A DNA stretch of 64,000 bases, taken from positions 372,001 through 436,000 of the forward strand of contig NZ_JAWQJT010000004.1 in NCBI RefSeq assembly GCF_033441515.1. Reading direction: 5' to 3'. How positions within the stretch are numbered: position 1 is the first letter of the stretch; each line of letters opens with the position of its first letter. The position numbers were made by a program, and so were the translations under genes. The notes under the pieces are model-generated. The model did not search any database, had not been told where the DNA came from, and saw nothing but the letters and a program-made list of their open reading frames with translations. Below, one piece after another: positions 29,671 through 37,820 of the stretch. The DNA is from Amycolatopsis solani (GTDB taxonomy: Bacteria; Actinomycetota; Actinomycetes; Mycobacteriales; Pseudonocardiaceae).

Positions 29671-30312
29671 TCAGACGCGCGCCGGGAGCCAGAGCTCGTC
29701 GATGACGCGCTCCGCCGTGGCCAGGCTCGCGTCGGCCAGCGGGATGAGCTCCGCCATCGCCGGGTTGACGTGGGCGAGCGTCAGCTCCGCCGTGATGAAG
29801 CGCGGCTCGAGGCCGGTCAGCGAGACGCCGTGCGGGAGCCACTGCTCGGCGTGGTCCCAGCCCGCGCGGGGCGTGCCTTCGCCGTACCCGCCGCCCCGGG
29901 AGGCCAGCACGATGAACTCGCGGCCGCCGAGCAGGCCGGACTGCGTTTCGTGGTCGACCGAGAGGCCGGGGGCGATCAGGTGGTCGACCCACGTCTTGAC
30001 GCTGCTCGGTGCGCCGAAGTTGTACAGCGGCAGGCCCAGCAGGACGGTGTCGGCCGCCTTGATCTCGGCGACCAGTTCGGTGGTCCGCGCCCACGCGGCC
30101 GCCTGCTCGGGCGTGTGCTGCTCCGGCGGCACCGTGCCGGCCAGGCCGCTCGCCGAGTCGATGTGGGGCAGCGGGTCGGCACCCAGGTCGCGGTAGGTCA
30201 CCGTGCCGTCCGGGTGCGCGGCGCGCCACGCCGCCGCGGCCCGCGCGCTGAGCCGGCGGCTCACCGAGCGCTCGCCCTGGATGCTCGAGTCGATGTGGAG
30301 GAGATGCGCCAT
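29671..30312 (-). CDS. azoR: FMN-dependent NADH:quinone oxidoreductase / azoreductase
   Basis: A 213-residue flavodoxin-like reductase of the AzoR (AcpD) family, using NADH to reduce quinones or azo dyes. It starts MAHLLHIDSSIQGERSVSRR, with the FMN phosphate-binding S-x-x-x-x-S-x-S pattern. GLPLYNFGAPSSVKTWVDHL near 93-112 is the family signature, and LASRGGGYGEGTP near 136-148 lies at the flavin. Start ATG 30312 is 83 bases from the divergent MarR gene, the usual arrangement for quinone-stress reductases. Its promoter faces the AT-rich 30313-30394 region, which contains a GTAAGACA half-site. Confidence 0.88.
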   Translation of the reverse strand: MAHLLHIDSSIQGERSVSRRLSARAAAAWRAAHPDGTVTYRDLGADPLPHIDSASGLAGTVPPEQHTPEQAAAWARTTELVAEIKAADTVLLGLPLYNFGAPSSVKTWVDHLIAPGLSVDHETQSGLLGGREFIVLASRGGGYGEGTPRAGWDHAEQWLPHGVSLTGLEPRFITAELTLAHVNPAMAELIPLADASLATAERVIDELWLPARV

Positions 30313-30394
30313 GTCGTTAGCCGCCCGTATATCGTTGGTGTAAGACAAACCATTAATAGCACATCGACCATCGGGTCGCTCATATACTGGGCAG

Positions 30395-30868
30395 ATGACG
30401 TCGCTGCCGGTCGTGAACCAGCCGCCCCACCGCTGCGGGGCGCTGCTCGGCCAGCTGACGCGCAGGCTCCAGACCCGCAGCGATTCGGTGCTCAAGCCCC
30501 TCGGGCTGCGGCCGCGCCACCTGATCGCCCTGACCGTCCTGCGCGACCTGGGCGGCAGCTCGCAGCAGGACCTGGCGAAGACCCTGGAGATGGACAGCAC
30601 GAACGTCGTCGGGCTGCTCAACGACCTCGAAACCGAGAACCTGATCGAGCGCCGCCGCTCCCCCGTCGACCGGCGCCGGCACGTCGTCGAGCTCACCGAC
30701 GTCGGCGCGAAGCTGCTCGCCCGGGCCGAGTTCGCGCTCGCCGCCGTCGAGGACGAGGTGTTCAGCGCGCTGAGCGGCGACCAGCGCGAGGAGCTTTACG
30801 AACTGCTCCACCAGGCGACCAACAAGACCGAGACGCAGGCCTGCACCGAGACCGTCGCGGACTGCTGA
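30395..30868 (+). CDS. MarR-family repressor
   Basis: A 157-residue winged-helix regulator. LRPRHLIALTVLRDLGGSSQ, then LAKTLEMDSTNVVGLLNDLE and IERRRSPVDRRRHVVELTDVG give the helix-turn-helix and the D-R-R-wing of MarR proteins. Three cysteines (near 14, 150 and 157) could sense quinones or oxidants, as in related MhqR/YodB-like repressors, but this is speculative. It is divergent from azoR and probably represses it. The 82-base gap contains TTGGTGTAAGACAAACCA, a loose palindrome. The stop is 4 bases from the convergent lipoprotein stop. Confidence 0.87.
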   Translation: MTSLPVVNQPPHRCGALLGQLTRRLQTRSDSVLKPLGLRPRHLIALTVLRDLGGSSQQDLAKTLEMDSTNVVGLLNDLETENLIERRRSPVDRRRHVVELTDVGAKLLARAEFALAAVEDEVFSALSGDQREELYELLHQATNKTETQACTETVADC

Positions 30869-30872
30869 GGCC

Positions 30873-31484
30873 TCAGCCCCCGGCGATGTCCTTCGCCAGC
30901 TGCCGCGCTTCCGGCAGCGTGAACTTCCCCGTGATCTGCGTTTCGCCGCCGGTGATGGCCGACTGGACGGACGGCGCGGTCAGGACGCGGCTCTTGAGCA
31001 CCATCGCGACCTGCTTGCCGACGTTCTGCCCGGTCCACTCGGCCCAGGTCTTCGTGCCCTTGGCGGTGAAGCTGAGGGTGATGACCGGGCTCCCGGTCCG
31101 CGGATCGGCGATGGCGTCGACCCGGCTCACGTCCGCGCCGCTGAGGAAGCCCGGGCCGAGGACGTACTTCGTGCCCTGCGCACGGTCGCAGCTGATCAGC
31201 GGCAACGCCGGGTCGTCGCGGCCGTCCAAGGGATCCGGCTGGTCCTTGACGCAGTCGAATCCCTGCACAGCGGCCTGCTGCGCGGCGAGATCGGTGCTTT
31301 GCCGCTCAGCCGCCGTCCCGGTGGCCGGGCCGGGCGGCGCTTCGAGCAGGACCGGCCGGAACCGCAGCACCGTCCCGTCCTTGACGACGAACCCCTTCGG
31401 CACGGCGTGCCCGGCGATCTCGGGCGAGCACCCGGTGGCGAGCACGGCGACGGCCGCGAGCAGGAGGATCCGCACGCCGCCCAT
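30873..31484 (-). CDS. Lipoprotein with SecD-like P1-head domain
   Basis: A 203-residue exported lipoprotein. The signal sequence MGGVRILLLAAVAVLATGC ends in a lipobox (L-A-T-G-C). The mature part resembles the periplasmic head of SecD: VDAIADPRTGSPVITLSFTA near 115-134, VLKSRVLTAPSVQSAITGGE near 158-177 and TGKFTLPEARQLAKDI at the end are typical SecDF P1-head stretches. It has no membrane domain, so it is not itself a translocase subunit. It may help fold or release exported proteins. No clear ribosome site precedes ATG 31484. Confidence 0.7.
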   Translation of the reverse strand: MGGVRILLLAAVAVLATGCSPEIAGHAVPKGFVVKDGTVLRFRPVLLEAPPGPATGTAAERQSTDLAAQQAAVQGFDCVKDQPDPLDGRDDPALPLISCDRAQGTKYVLGPGFLSGADVSRVDAIADPRTGSPVITLSFTAKGTKTWAEWTGQNVGKQVAMVLKSRVLTAPSVQSAITGGETQITGKFTLPEARQLAKDIAGG

Positions 31485-31498
31485 TCTGTCGTGCCGGC

Positions 31499-33286
31499 CT
31501 ACCCGGCCGCCAGCACCGCTTCCAGCCCGGACGCCTGCGTGCGCCAGTCGGCCGCGTTCGGCGTGACCCCGGTCCAGCGCAGCCCGATCCGGTTCAGCGA
31601 GTCCCGGTCGCCCGCCCACAGCGCGTCCGCCTGCTTCTGCGCGAACGCGCGGTAGGTCGCCGAGCCCGTCGCCGCGGCGAGGTCTCCGAAGTAGCGCGTG
31701 AAGATGCCCTTGAACTGCTTCTGGTTGTCGTCGCAGGAACCCGTCTCGCAGGACTCGACGAGCACGCCACCCGACGTCAGCCGCGCCATCGCCGCGTCCG
31801 CGAGCCGCTTCGCCGCGTCCAAATAGGACTGGACGCCGGTGCCGCGCCACAGCTCCAGCAACCCGCCGATGCCGAGGCCCTGGTTGTACGTCCAGACCGT
31901 CTGGCCGTTGTTCGCGCACGACGACGTCAAGCCGTCGTTCACCAGACCGGAGGCGTTGACCAGACCGCTGCCCAGGTACCAGTCCCCCGCCGTGCGAGCC
32001 CGCTGGCCCCACACCGTGTCGCCGGCGATCCGCCGGTGCAGCGACGCGGTCAGCCGCAGGTACAACCCCGCGGTGACGGCGTTCTTGTACGTCCGCTCGC
32101 GGTCCCACCACACCCCGCCGCCGCAGGTGCCGGTGTCCCAGAACCCGTGGACGTAGTCCGCGATCGTCGTCGCTTCGGTGAGGTACCGCGAGTCGTGGGT
32201 GCGGTCGTAGACGGCGAGCCAGGCCAGGCCCCACCACGCGCTGTCGTCGATCGCCCGGCTGACGAAGTGCCCGTCGATCGGGTCGGAACTCCGTACCCCG
32301 GCGGGGAAAGCGACCCGGTTGACGTCGAAGGTGCGGGCCAGCGCGGCGTCGAACCCGCCCGCGTCGGCCACCGCCGTCACCGCGACGGCGGAGTTCCACC
32401 AGCTCGACGGCCACCACGCGGTGTAGGGCTCGTAGGACCACATCAGCGCGTCGAGCGCGCCGGCCGCGCGGGTCGTCGCCGGGCGCGCCCACGCCGTGCA
32501 GCTGCCCTGGGCGTGCGTGGCTTCCCGGCCGCACGCGCGGACCGCGCCGCCGTAGAGCCGGCCGCGGGGATCACGCGTGGCGAACGCCGTCGTGCGCGTG
32601 CCCACCGCGCCCGCGGGGGTGCTCGTGCGGCCCAGCGACGAACCGTCCGGCCAGCTCGCGCCGGCGTCCCACGAGCGGTCGAGCCAGATCTCGTCGCCGG
32701 CGCCGCCGGCTTCGATCCCGGCCCACGCCATCCCGCGGCCGTCGAAGTGCAGCCGGATCGTGCGGCCGAACAACGTCGTCGCCGCGACCGGCTGGCTGTC
32801 CCCGGCTCCCGGGGCGCTCCGGTCGCACGCGCTGTCGCAGACGTCCGGGTAGATCCAGGCGGTGCAGCCGACGCCTTGCGCGTCCCCGCAGGCGCGGACC
32901 AGGCCGCGGCGGTGGTGGGCCGGGTCGGTGAGGTTGTACATCAGGGTGCGGGTGCCGGTCCACGAGCCGGGGACGCTCGCCTTGCCCAGCAAGCCTTCCC
33001 AGGAGGCGCCGCCGTCCCAGGAGCGGTCGAGCCAGACGGCGTCGCCGGCGACGCCGTTGTCGATGCTCGCCCAGGCCATGCCGTCCGGGTCGGACGCGTG
33101 CAGCCGCAGCACGCGCCCGTTGATCACCTTGTCGGGCAAGGGAAAGCTCTCGCGCGCGGCCCGCGACGGGTCGAGGGTGTCGCACGACGTGACGCACACC
33201 GCGGCGGCGGTCGTCGCCGCGGTCGCGGGGATCGGGGTCAGGGAACCGAACACGAGCAGCAGCACGAGCAATGTCCGCATCGACAT
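31499..33286 (-). CDS. Secreted GH76 alpha-1,6-mannanase-like hydrolase
   Basis: A 595-residue exported enzyme. The signal peptide is MSMRTLLVLLLVFGSLTPI. Residues of about 25-245 contain two copies of a BNR-like module (GMAWA...VWLDRSWDGGASW and GMAWAG...IWLDRSWDAGASW, each ending in a cysteine-containing RACG...CTAW). From about 250 to the end is the GH76 (alpha/alpha)6 barrel; the catalytic aspartate pair is visible in SRAIDDSAWWGLAW. It should cut alpha-1,6-mannans of fungal or mycobacterial walls. ATG 33286 has GGAGAGGG just upstream. Four cysteines in each module pair suggest disulfides. Confidence 0.87.
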   Translation of the reverse strand: MSMRTLLVLLLVFGSLTPIPATAATTAAAVCVTSCDTLDPSRAARESFPLPDKVINGRVLRLHASDPDGMAWASIDNGVAGDAVWLDRSWDGGASWEGLLGKASVPGSWTGTRTLMYNLTDPAHHRRGLVRACGDAQGVGCTAWIYPDVCDSACDRSAPGAGDSQPVAATTLFGRTIRLHFDGRGMAWAGIEAGGAGDEIWLDRSWDAGASWPDGSSLGRTSTPAGAVGTRTTAFATRDPRGRLYGGAVRACGREATHAQGSCTAWARPATTRAAGALDALMWSYEPYTAWWPSSWWNSAVAVTAVADAGGFDAALARTFDVNRVAFPAGVRSSDPIDGHFVSRAIDDSAWWGLAWLAVYDRTHDSRYLTEATTIADYVHGFWDTGTCGGGVWWDRERTYKNAVTAGLYLRLTASLHRRIAGDTVWGQRARTAGDWYLGSGLVNASGLVNDGLTSSCANNGQTVWTYNQGLGIGGLLELWRGTGVQSYLDAAKRLADAAMARLTSGGVLVESCETGSCDDNQKQFKGIFTRYFGDLAAATGSATYRAFAQKQADALWAGDRDSLNRIGLRWTGVTPNAADWRTQASGLEAVLAAG

Positions 33287-33383
33287 CCCTCTCCACGCAC
33301 CGGAGTTCCTTCCAGCATAAGAACACCGGGCGGGATAAGCGAAGGATTCTGTCCGGTCGGGCCGCGTTCCGGACAACGGTGGT

Positions 33384-33965
33384 CTAGTCCTCCGGCGGGA
33401 ACAACCGCGGCATGACCGCGAGCATCAGCGCCGACCAGGCGACGTGGGTCAGCACCGGGGCTTGCACGCCGCCCGAGCGGTGGCGTTGCACGGCGAAGAG
33501 CGTCCCCATCACCGCGGAGGCCAGTACCAGCGCGGGATTGCGCGTCGCCGCGGTCGACAGGACGTACGCCGCGGTGGCGCCGCGCGGCCCGAAGGCGTCG
33601 TAGAGCGCACCGCGGAAGAAGACCTCCTCCGCCGCGCCGGTGACCAGCGTCGTCACCGCCACCGACGCCGTCGAACCGCGGTGGGCGTGGTCGAGCACAC
33701 CGGTGATAGCGCGCCGCAGCAGCGGGATGTGCCGGGCCACCAGCGCGCAGCCGTAGAACGCGCCGAACGCGCCCGCGCCCACCACCAGCGGCTGGACGAC
33801 GTCGGGGCGACCGCGCGGCACCCGGCCCGCCCCGGCGAACCAGGTCGCGGCGACCGACGCCGTGAGCGTGTGGAACCGGCGTGACCCGGAACGGCTGGCC
33901 AGGGACGCGCCCAGCAGCCCGGACCCGGCGGCCGTGACGGCGGCCAGGTACGCCCGTCGTCTCAC
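33384..33965 (-). CDS. CPBP-family intramembrane glutamic protease
   Basis: A 193-residue polytopic membrane protein. The active-site motifs of the CPBP/Rce1-like family are present: E-E-x-x-x-R in TGAAEEVFFRGALYD near 117-131, and a histidine in LTHVAWSAL near 176. Hydrophobic segments are spread over the whole length. Members cleave prenylated or membrane proteins or protect against bacteriocins. Its GTG overlaps the TGA of the upstream Rossmann-fold gene (GTGA at 33962-33965), so the two are coupled. Substrate unknown. Confidence 0.8.
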   Translation of the reverse strand: MRRRAYLAAVTAAGSGLLGASLASRSGSRRFHTLTASVAATWFAGAGRVPRGRPDVVQPLVVGAGAFGAFYGCALVARHIPLLRRAITGVLDHAHRGSTASVAVTTLVTGAAEEVFFRGALYDAFGPRGATAAYVLSTAATRNPALVLASAVMGTLFAVQRHRSGGVQAPVLTHVAWSALMLAVMPRLFPPED

Positions 33966-34858
33966 GCGGTCCGCCTGCTCTTCGCGCGTTCGCCCAGCGC
34001 CTGCAGCACGGCGTCGTCGTAGCCCAGCGGCTCGAACTCGACGATCCGGCGGATCGCGTCGTCGCGGACGACGACCTCGTTGGTCATCGAGTCGATCAGC
34101 GCCCGCCCGGTCGTGACGTCGATGTCGGTGACCAGCGAAAGCCAGTACGACGACAGGCGCGGGGACAGCAGCGGCACCGGCAGGATCAGCAGCGGCCTGC
34201 CCTCGATCGCGGCGACGCGCTGCAGCATGTCCCGGTAGGCCAGCACTTCCGGGCCGCCGATCTCGAACGTCTTCCCCTCGGCCTCCGGGTGGTCGAGCAC
34301 GCCGGCCAGGTAGCGCACGACGTCGGCGATCGCGATCGGCTGGGTGCGGGTGCGGACCCAGCGCGGGGTGACCATCGCCGGCAGGTGCTCGACCAGCTGG
34401 CGGGTCAGCTCCCACGACGTCCCGCCGTGGCCGATCACGATCCCGGCGCGCAGCACGGTGACCGGCACGCCGGTCTCCCCCAGCAGCCGTTCGACCTCGC
34501 GGCGGCTGGCCAGGTGCTCCGACAGCGAGTCGTCGTCATCGCCGAGCCCGCCGAGGTAGACGATCCGGCGCACACCCGCGTCGGCCGCGGCGCGGGCGAA
34601 CTCGCGCGCGGCGTCGGCGTCCCGGCGCTTGAAGTCCGCGCTGTCGAGTGAATGCACCAGGTAGTAGGCGGCTTCGACGCCCTCGAGCGCGTCCCGCAGG
34701 GAACCGGCGTCGGCGACGTCGCCCCGCACGGCTTTCCCGGCGCCGCGGTACTTCGCGGGGTGGCGGGTCATCGCGAGCACGTCGTGCCCGGCCCCTTCCA
34801 ACGCCGGGCACAACCGGCTGCCGACGAAGCCGGACGCGCCGGCGACCAGTACCCGCAT
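33962..34858 (-). CDS. NAD(P)-binding atypical SDR (NmrA/epimerase-like) protein
   Basis: A 298-residue Rossmann-fold protein. The N-terminal nucleotide motif is VAGASGFVGSRL (G-x-x-G-x-x-G), with AAYYLVHSLDS near 65 and VYLGGLGDDDDSLSEHL near 100. There is no Y-x-x-x-K catalytic pair, so it belongs to the atypical SDRs used as sensors, ubiquinone-related or sugar-nucleotide proteins. TQPIAIADVVRYLAGVLDHP near 168-187 is a common family stretch. It is translated together with the CPBP protease. A role in membrane redox or lipid metabolism is possible but unproven. Confidence 0.8.
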   Translation of the reverse strand: MRVLVAGASGFVGSRLCPALEGAGHDVLAMTRHPAKYRGAGKAVRGDVADAGSLRDALEGVEAAYYLVHSLDSADFKRRDADAAREFARAAADAGVRRIVYLGGLGDDDDSLSEHLASRREVERLLGETGVPVTVLRAGIVIGHGGTSWELTRQLVEHLPAMVTPRWVRTRTQPIAIADVVRYLAGVLDHPEAEGKTFEIGGPEVLAYRDMLQRVAAIEGRPLLILPVPLLSPRLSSYWLSLVTDIDVTTGRALIDSMTNEVVVRDDAIRRIVEFEPLGYDDAVLQALGERAKSRRTA

Positions 34859-34868
34859 GCCCGCGACG

Positions 34869-35798
34869 TTAGCCGGGACGTCGTTCGCGCGCAGATCGTC
34901 CGCCCCCGGCGAAGCACACCGCCGCGACCACGCCCGCGCAGCCGATCAGCTGCGGCACGCTCGGAGCCTCCCCCAGCAGGACGATGCCCAGGAGCACCGC
35001 GCCGACCGGTTGCAGCAGCATCAGCGTCGCGCCGGTGGTGGCCGACATCCGGGGCAGCGCGGCCGAGATCAGGATCCACCCGGTCAGCTGACCGACGAGG
35101 GCGAGCGCGACCAGCCAGCCGAACGCCGCCGGGGGCGGGGTCAGGTCGAGCGTGCCGGTCGGGACGCCGGCCACGAAGGCCACCACGCCCGCCGAGATCG
35201 TCGCCAGTGCGAGCGAGTGCGCCTGGGTGCCCTGGCCACCGCTGAGCCGGATCAGGAACAGGTAGACCGCGTAGCCGGCGCCGGCCAGCAACGCGGCGAC
35301 CGCGCCCGTCACCGGGTCCGGGCCGAACGAGCCGGTGCCGGCGAAGCCACCGGCCAGCACGATGCCGCCGAGCAGCACGGGCGCGACGACCAGGAAGAGC
35401 TTCGACGGCCGCTCGCGCAGGAACGCGAACGCCAGCACCGGCACGATGACCACCTGGACGGCGAGCAGCACGGTGGCGACCCCGGCGCCGACCCGTGGGA
35501 TCGCCTCGCCCCACAGCACGAAGTCGACACCGAGGCCGGCACCGGCCAGCAGGGGGAAGAGCACGCGGCGGTGCACCGGCCCGGCCGTCCGCCGTTCCCG
35601 CGCGGCGAGCACCAGCAGCACGGGCAGGGCGAGCAGGCAGCGCCAGAACGCGCTCGTGCTGCCGCTGGTGTGCGAGACCTTGATGAAGACCGACGACAGC
35701 GAGATGCAGAAGCTGCCGAGCGCGGCCAGCAGCCGCGGGTCGAACCGGCTGGTGAACGCCGGTGCGGTGGTCGTGGGGCGGGACGCGGTCGTGGTCAC
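34869..35798 (-). CDS. EamA/DMT-superfamily transporter
   Basis: A 309-residue exporter with ten hydrophobic helices in two EamA halves. LGSFCISLSSVFIKVSHTSG begins the first and LPRMSATTGATLMLLQPVGA lies in the second; LLLGEAPSVPQLIGCAGVV closes it. Such proteins export amino acids or metabolites. I chose GTG 35798 (VTTTASRP); GGAGG lies too close to it, so the start might be leaderless or slightly off. It is divergent from a LysR regulator whose GTG is at 35872, which probably controls it, as is common for this transporter type. Confidence 0.83.
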   Translation of the reverse strand: MTTTASRPTTTAPAFTSRFDPRLLAALGSFCISLSSVFIKVSHTSGSTSAFWRCLLALPVLLVLAARERRTAGPVHRRVLFPLLAGAGLGVDFVLWGEAIPRVGAGVATVLLAVQVVIVPVLAFAFLRERPSKLFLVVAPVLLGGIVLAGGFAGTGSFGPDPVTGAVAALLAGAGYAVYLFLIRLSGGQGTQAHSLALATISAGVVAFVAGVPTGTLDLTPPPAAFGWLVALALVGQLTGWILISAALPRMSATTGATLMLLQPVGAVLLGIVLLGEAPSVPQLIGCAGVVAAVCFAGGGRSARERRPG

Positions 35799-35833
35799 CC
35801 CTCCAGCGTGCGGGTCGCAACTGTCAAGGACAA

Positions 35834-35872
35834 GCGAATGTTCCTTCGCGGAACCCGGTAGCATCGCTACCG
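35834..35872. promoter_or_regulatory. Palindromes in the lysR/eamA divergent promoter
   Basis: Two inverted repeats lie in the 73-base gap. CGGTAGC-ATC-GCTACCG (35856-35872) is perfect and runs into the LysR GTG, containing TAGCAT as a possible -10 box. GCGAA-TGTTCC-TTCGC (35834-35849) lies just before it. They fit LysR autoregulation and control of the divergent exporter. Function inferred. Confidence 0.6.
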
Positions 35873-36786
35873 TGTTCGGACTCGAGCGGATGCGGGCGCT
35901 GCACGCGGTCGCGAATCAGGGCTCGGTCGCCGCCGCGGCCGCCACGTTGCACGTCACGCCCTCCGGCGTGTCCCAGCAGCTGGCGAAGCTGGAGCGGGAG
36001 GCGGGCCAGACCCTGCTGGAACCCCACGGCCGGGGCGTCCGGCTGACGAAGGCGGGCCAGGTGCTGGCCGGGCACGCCGAACGGATCCTCGCGCAGGTGG
36101 CGGAGGCGAAAGCGGATCTGGAGCTGCTGCGCGAGGACGTCTTCGGGCCGCTGCGGATCGGCGCGATCCCCACGACGGTGCACGCGCTGCTGCCGCCCGC
36201 GCTGACCACGCTGTCCGCCCAGCACCCAGGGCTGGTGGTGACGCTGCACGAAGGCGAGGCCGAGCACACGATCCCCCGGGTGGTGTCGGGTGAGCTCGAC
36301 GTCGCCGTGGTGGAGAGCTGGGCGGACCGCCCGACGGAGATCCCGCCGTCGGCGACGGCGCTGCCGCTGTTCGCCGACGTCGCCGACCTCGCGCTGCCCG
36401 CCGGGCACCGGCTGGCCCACCGCAAGGCCGTCGACCTGGCCGAGCTGGACGACGTGCCGTGGATCGCCTGGAGCGCCGGGTCCGGCTGCTACGAGTGGCT
36501 GACGCAGGTGCTGCGCGAGCAGCGGCTGGAGCCCCGGATCAGCTGCACGGTCGGCAGTTACCCGACGCAGCTGGCCCTGGTGGCGGGCAACATCGGCGCG
36601 GCACTGGTGCCCCGGCTGGCCCGCGACCGGCTGCCCGACGGCGTCCGCATCCTGACCACGCGCCCGGCGCTGGACCGGACGATCTTCGCCGTCTGCCGGG
36701 CGGGCGAGGAGGACCGCGGCGCGGTACGCGCGTGCCTGGACGCACTCCGGGCGGCGTCGTCGCGCTTCGAGCCCGCCGGCCGCTGA
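35872..36786 (+). CDS. LysR-family transcriptional regulator
   Basis: A 304-residue regulator. The winged helix is MRALHAVANQGSVAAAAATL then HVTPSGVSQQLAKLEREAG. A periplasmic-binding-protein-like effector domain follows from about 90 (PLRIGAIPTTVHALLPPAL; GELDVAVVESW; LVAGNIGAALVPRLA). GTG 35872 lies 7 bases after TAGCAT, so the mRNA is probably leaderless. It is divergent from the EamA exporter and likely activates or represses it. A second LysR gene lies convergently 62 bases downstream; the two are distant relatives, not a recent duplication. Confidence 0.87.
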   Translation: MFGLERMRALHAVANQGSVAAAAATLHVTPSGVSQQLAKLEREAGQTLLEPHGRGVRLTKAGQVLAGHAERILAQVAEAKADLELLREDVFGPLRIGAIPTTVHALLPPALTTLSAQHPGLVVTLHEGEAEHTIPRVVSGELDVAVVESWADRPTEIPPSATALPLFADVADLALPAGHRLAHRKAVDLAELDDVPWIAWSAGSGCYEWLTQVLREQRLEPRISCTVGSYPTQLALVAGNIGAALVPRLARDRLPDGVRILTTRPALDRTIFAVCRAGEEDRGAVRACLDALRAASSRFEPAGR

Positions 36787-36848
36787 CGGCGCCACGCAGC
36801 GCGACCACCTCGCTCAGCAACGGACCAGGACCTGTCCCGAACGTAGTT

Positions 36849-37733
36849 CTAACGGCCGAGCAGCGCCACCATCTCGGTCACCAGCGGGCCGGGCCGCCGG
36901 TGGTGGACCACGAAGATCTCGCGGGCCGGCCGGGCGTCGGCCGCGTCGCGGACCTCGATCCGTGCCGGGCCCACCCGGCCGAGCACGCCCTCCGGCACGA
37001 ACGCGATCCCGAGCCCGGCCTCCACCAGCGCCAGGACCACCTGGTAGTCCCGGGTTTCGTAGGCCACCCGCAGCGCGACCCCGGCAGCGTCGGCCAGCTC
37101 GTCGAGGCAGCCGCGGTTGGGCACGCCCGGGCTGCCGGAAATCCAGTCCTCATCGGCGAGCGCGCGCAGGGTGAGCCGGCGGACGCGCGCCTTCGGGTGA
37201 CCCGCCGGGAGGATCAGGCGGAAGCGCTCCGAGCGCAGCAGCGTCCGCGTGAGCCCACGGGGGTCGGGCAGCGGCGCCCCTGGGTAGCGGTGCGTGATCA
37301 GCAGGTCGAGGTCGCGGGAGCTGACCAGGCCGTAGCCGTCGGGTGGCTCCAGGTCCAGCAGCCGCAGCGCCACCGCGGGGTGGTCGCGGCGGAAGTCCGC
37401 CAGCGCGGCGGGCACGAGCGTCATGCCCGCGCTCGCGAACGTGCCCACGGTTAGCTGCGCGGGTTCCGCGCCGAGCAGGGCGCGGACCGTCCGCTCGGCG
37501 GTGCGCAGCTCGCCGACGACCGTCTCCGCGTGGCCGAGCAGCGCCACCCCGACCGGCGTCAGCGTGACGCCGCGGGCGTGCCGGTGCAGCAGGCGGGCCC
37601 CGACGTCCCGCTCGAGCTTGGCCAATTGCTGCGAGACGGCCGAGGGCGTGAAGGAGAGCCGCTCGGCGGCCCGGGCGATCGAGCCGGCGTGCGCGACCTC
37701 GGCCAGCACGGCGAGGCGGTGGGCGTCGAGCAC
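36849..37733 (-). CDS. LysR-family transcriptional regulator
   Basis: A 294-residue regulator starting with GTG (VLDAHRLAVLAEVAHAGSIA). The helix-turn-helix continues AAERLSFTPSAVSQQLAKLE, and the effector domain from about 88 includes LTVGTFASAGMTLVPAALAD, LDLLITHRYPG and LALVEAGLGIAFVPEGVL. It is divergent from the PLP dehydratase gene (start 37821) and is the natural candidate to control it. The 87-base gap has a quasi-palindrome, TAACGCCAGC...GCTGGTGCTTA, suited to LysR binding. Confidence 0.87.
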   Translation of the reverse strand: MLDAHRLAVLAEVAHAGSIARAAERLSFTPSAVSQQLAKLERDVGARLLHRHARGVTLTPVGVALLGHAETVVGELRTAERTVRALLGAEPAQLTVGTFASAGMTLVPAALADFRRDHPAVALRLLDLEPPDGYGLVSSRDLDLLITHRYPGAPLPDPRGLTRTLLRSERFRLILPAGHPKARVRRLTLRALADEDWISGSPGVPNRGCLDELADAAGVALRVAYETRDYQVVLALVEAGLGIAFVPEGVLGRVGPARIEVRDAADARPAREIFVVHHRRPGPLVTEMVALLGR

Positions 37734-37820
37734 GGGCTACCTCCGGCCATCAGCTCCGCTAACGCCAGCATAGGAGACCTCGCTGGTGCTTACGGCCGGA
37801 CGGCGCGCATGCTGGACCGC

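Noticed and set aside
35872..37733. Tandem duplication giving two LysR genes
   Set aside because: They are on opposite strands and share only family motifs; effector domains differ and each has its own divergent partner gene.
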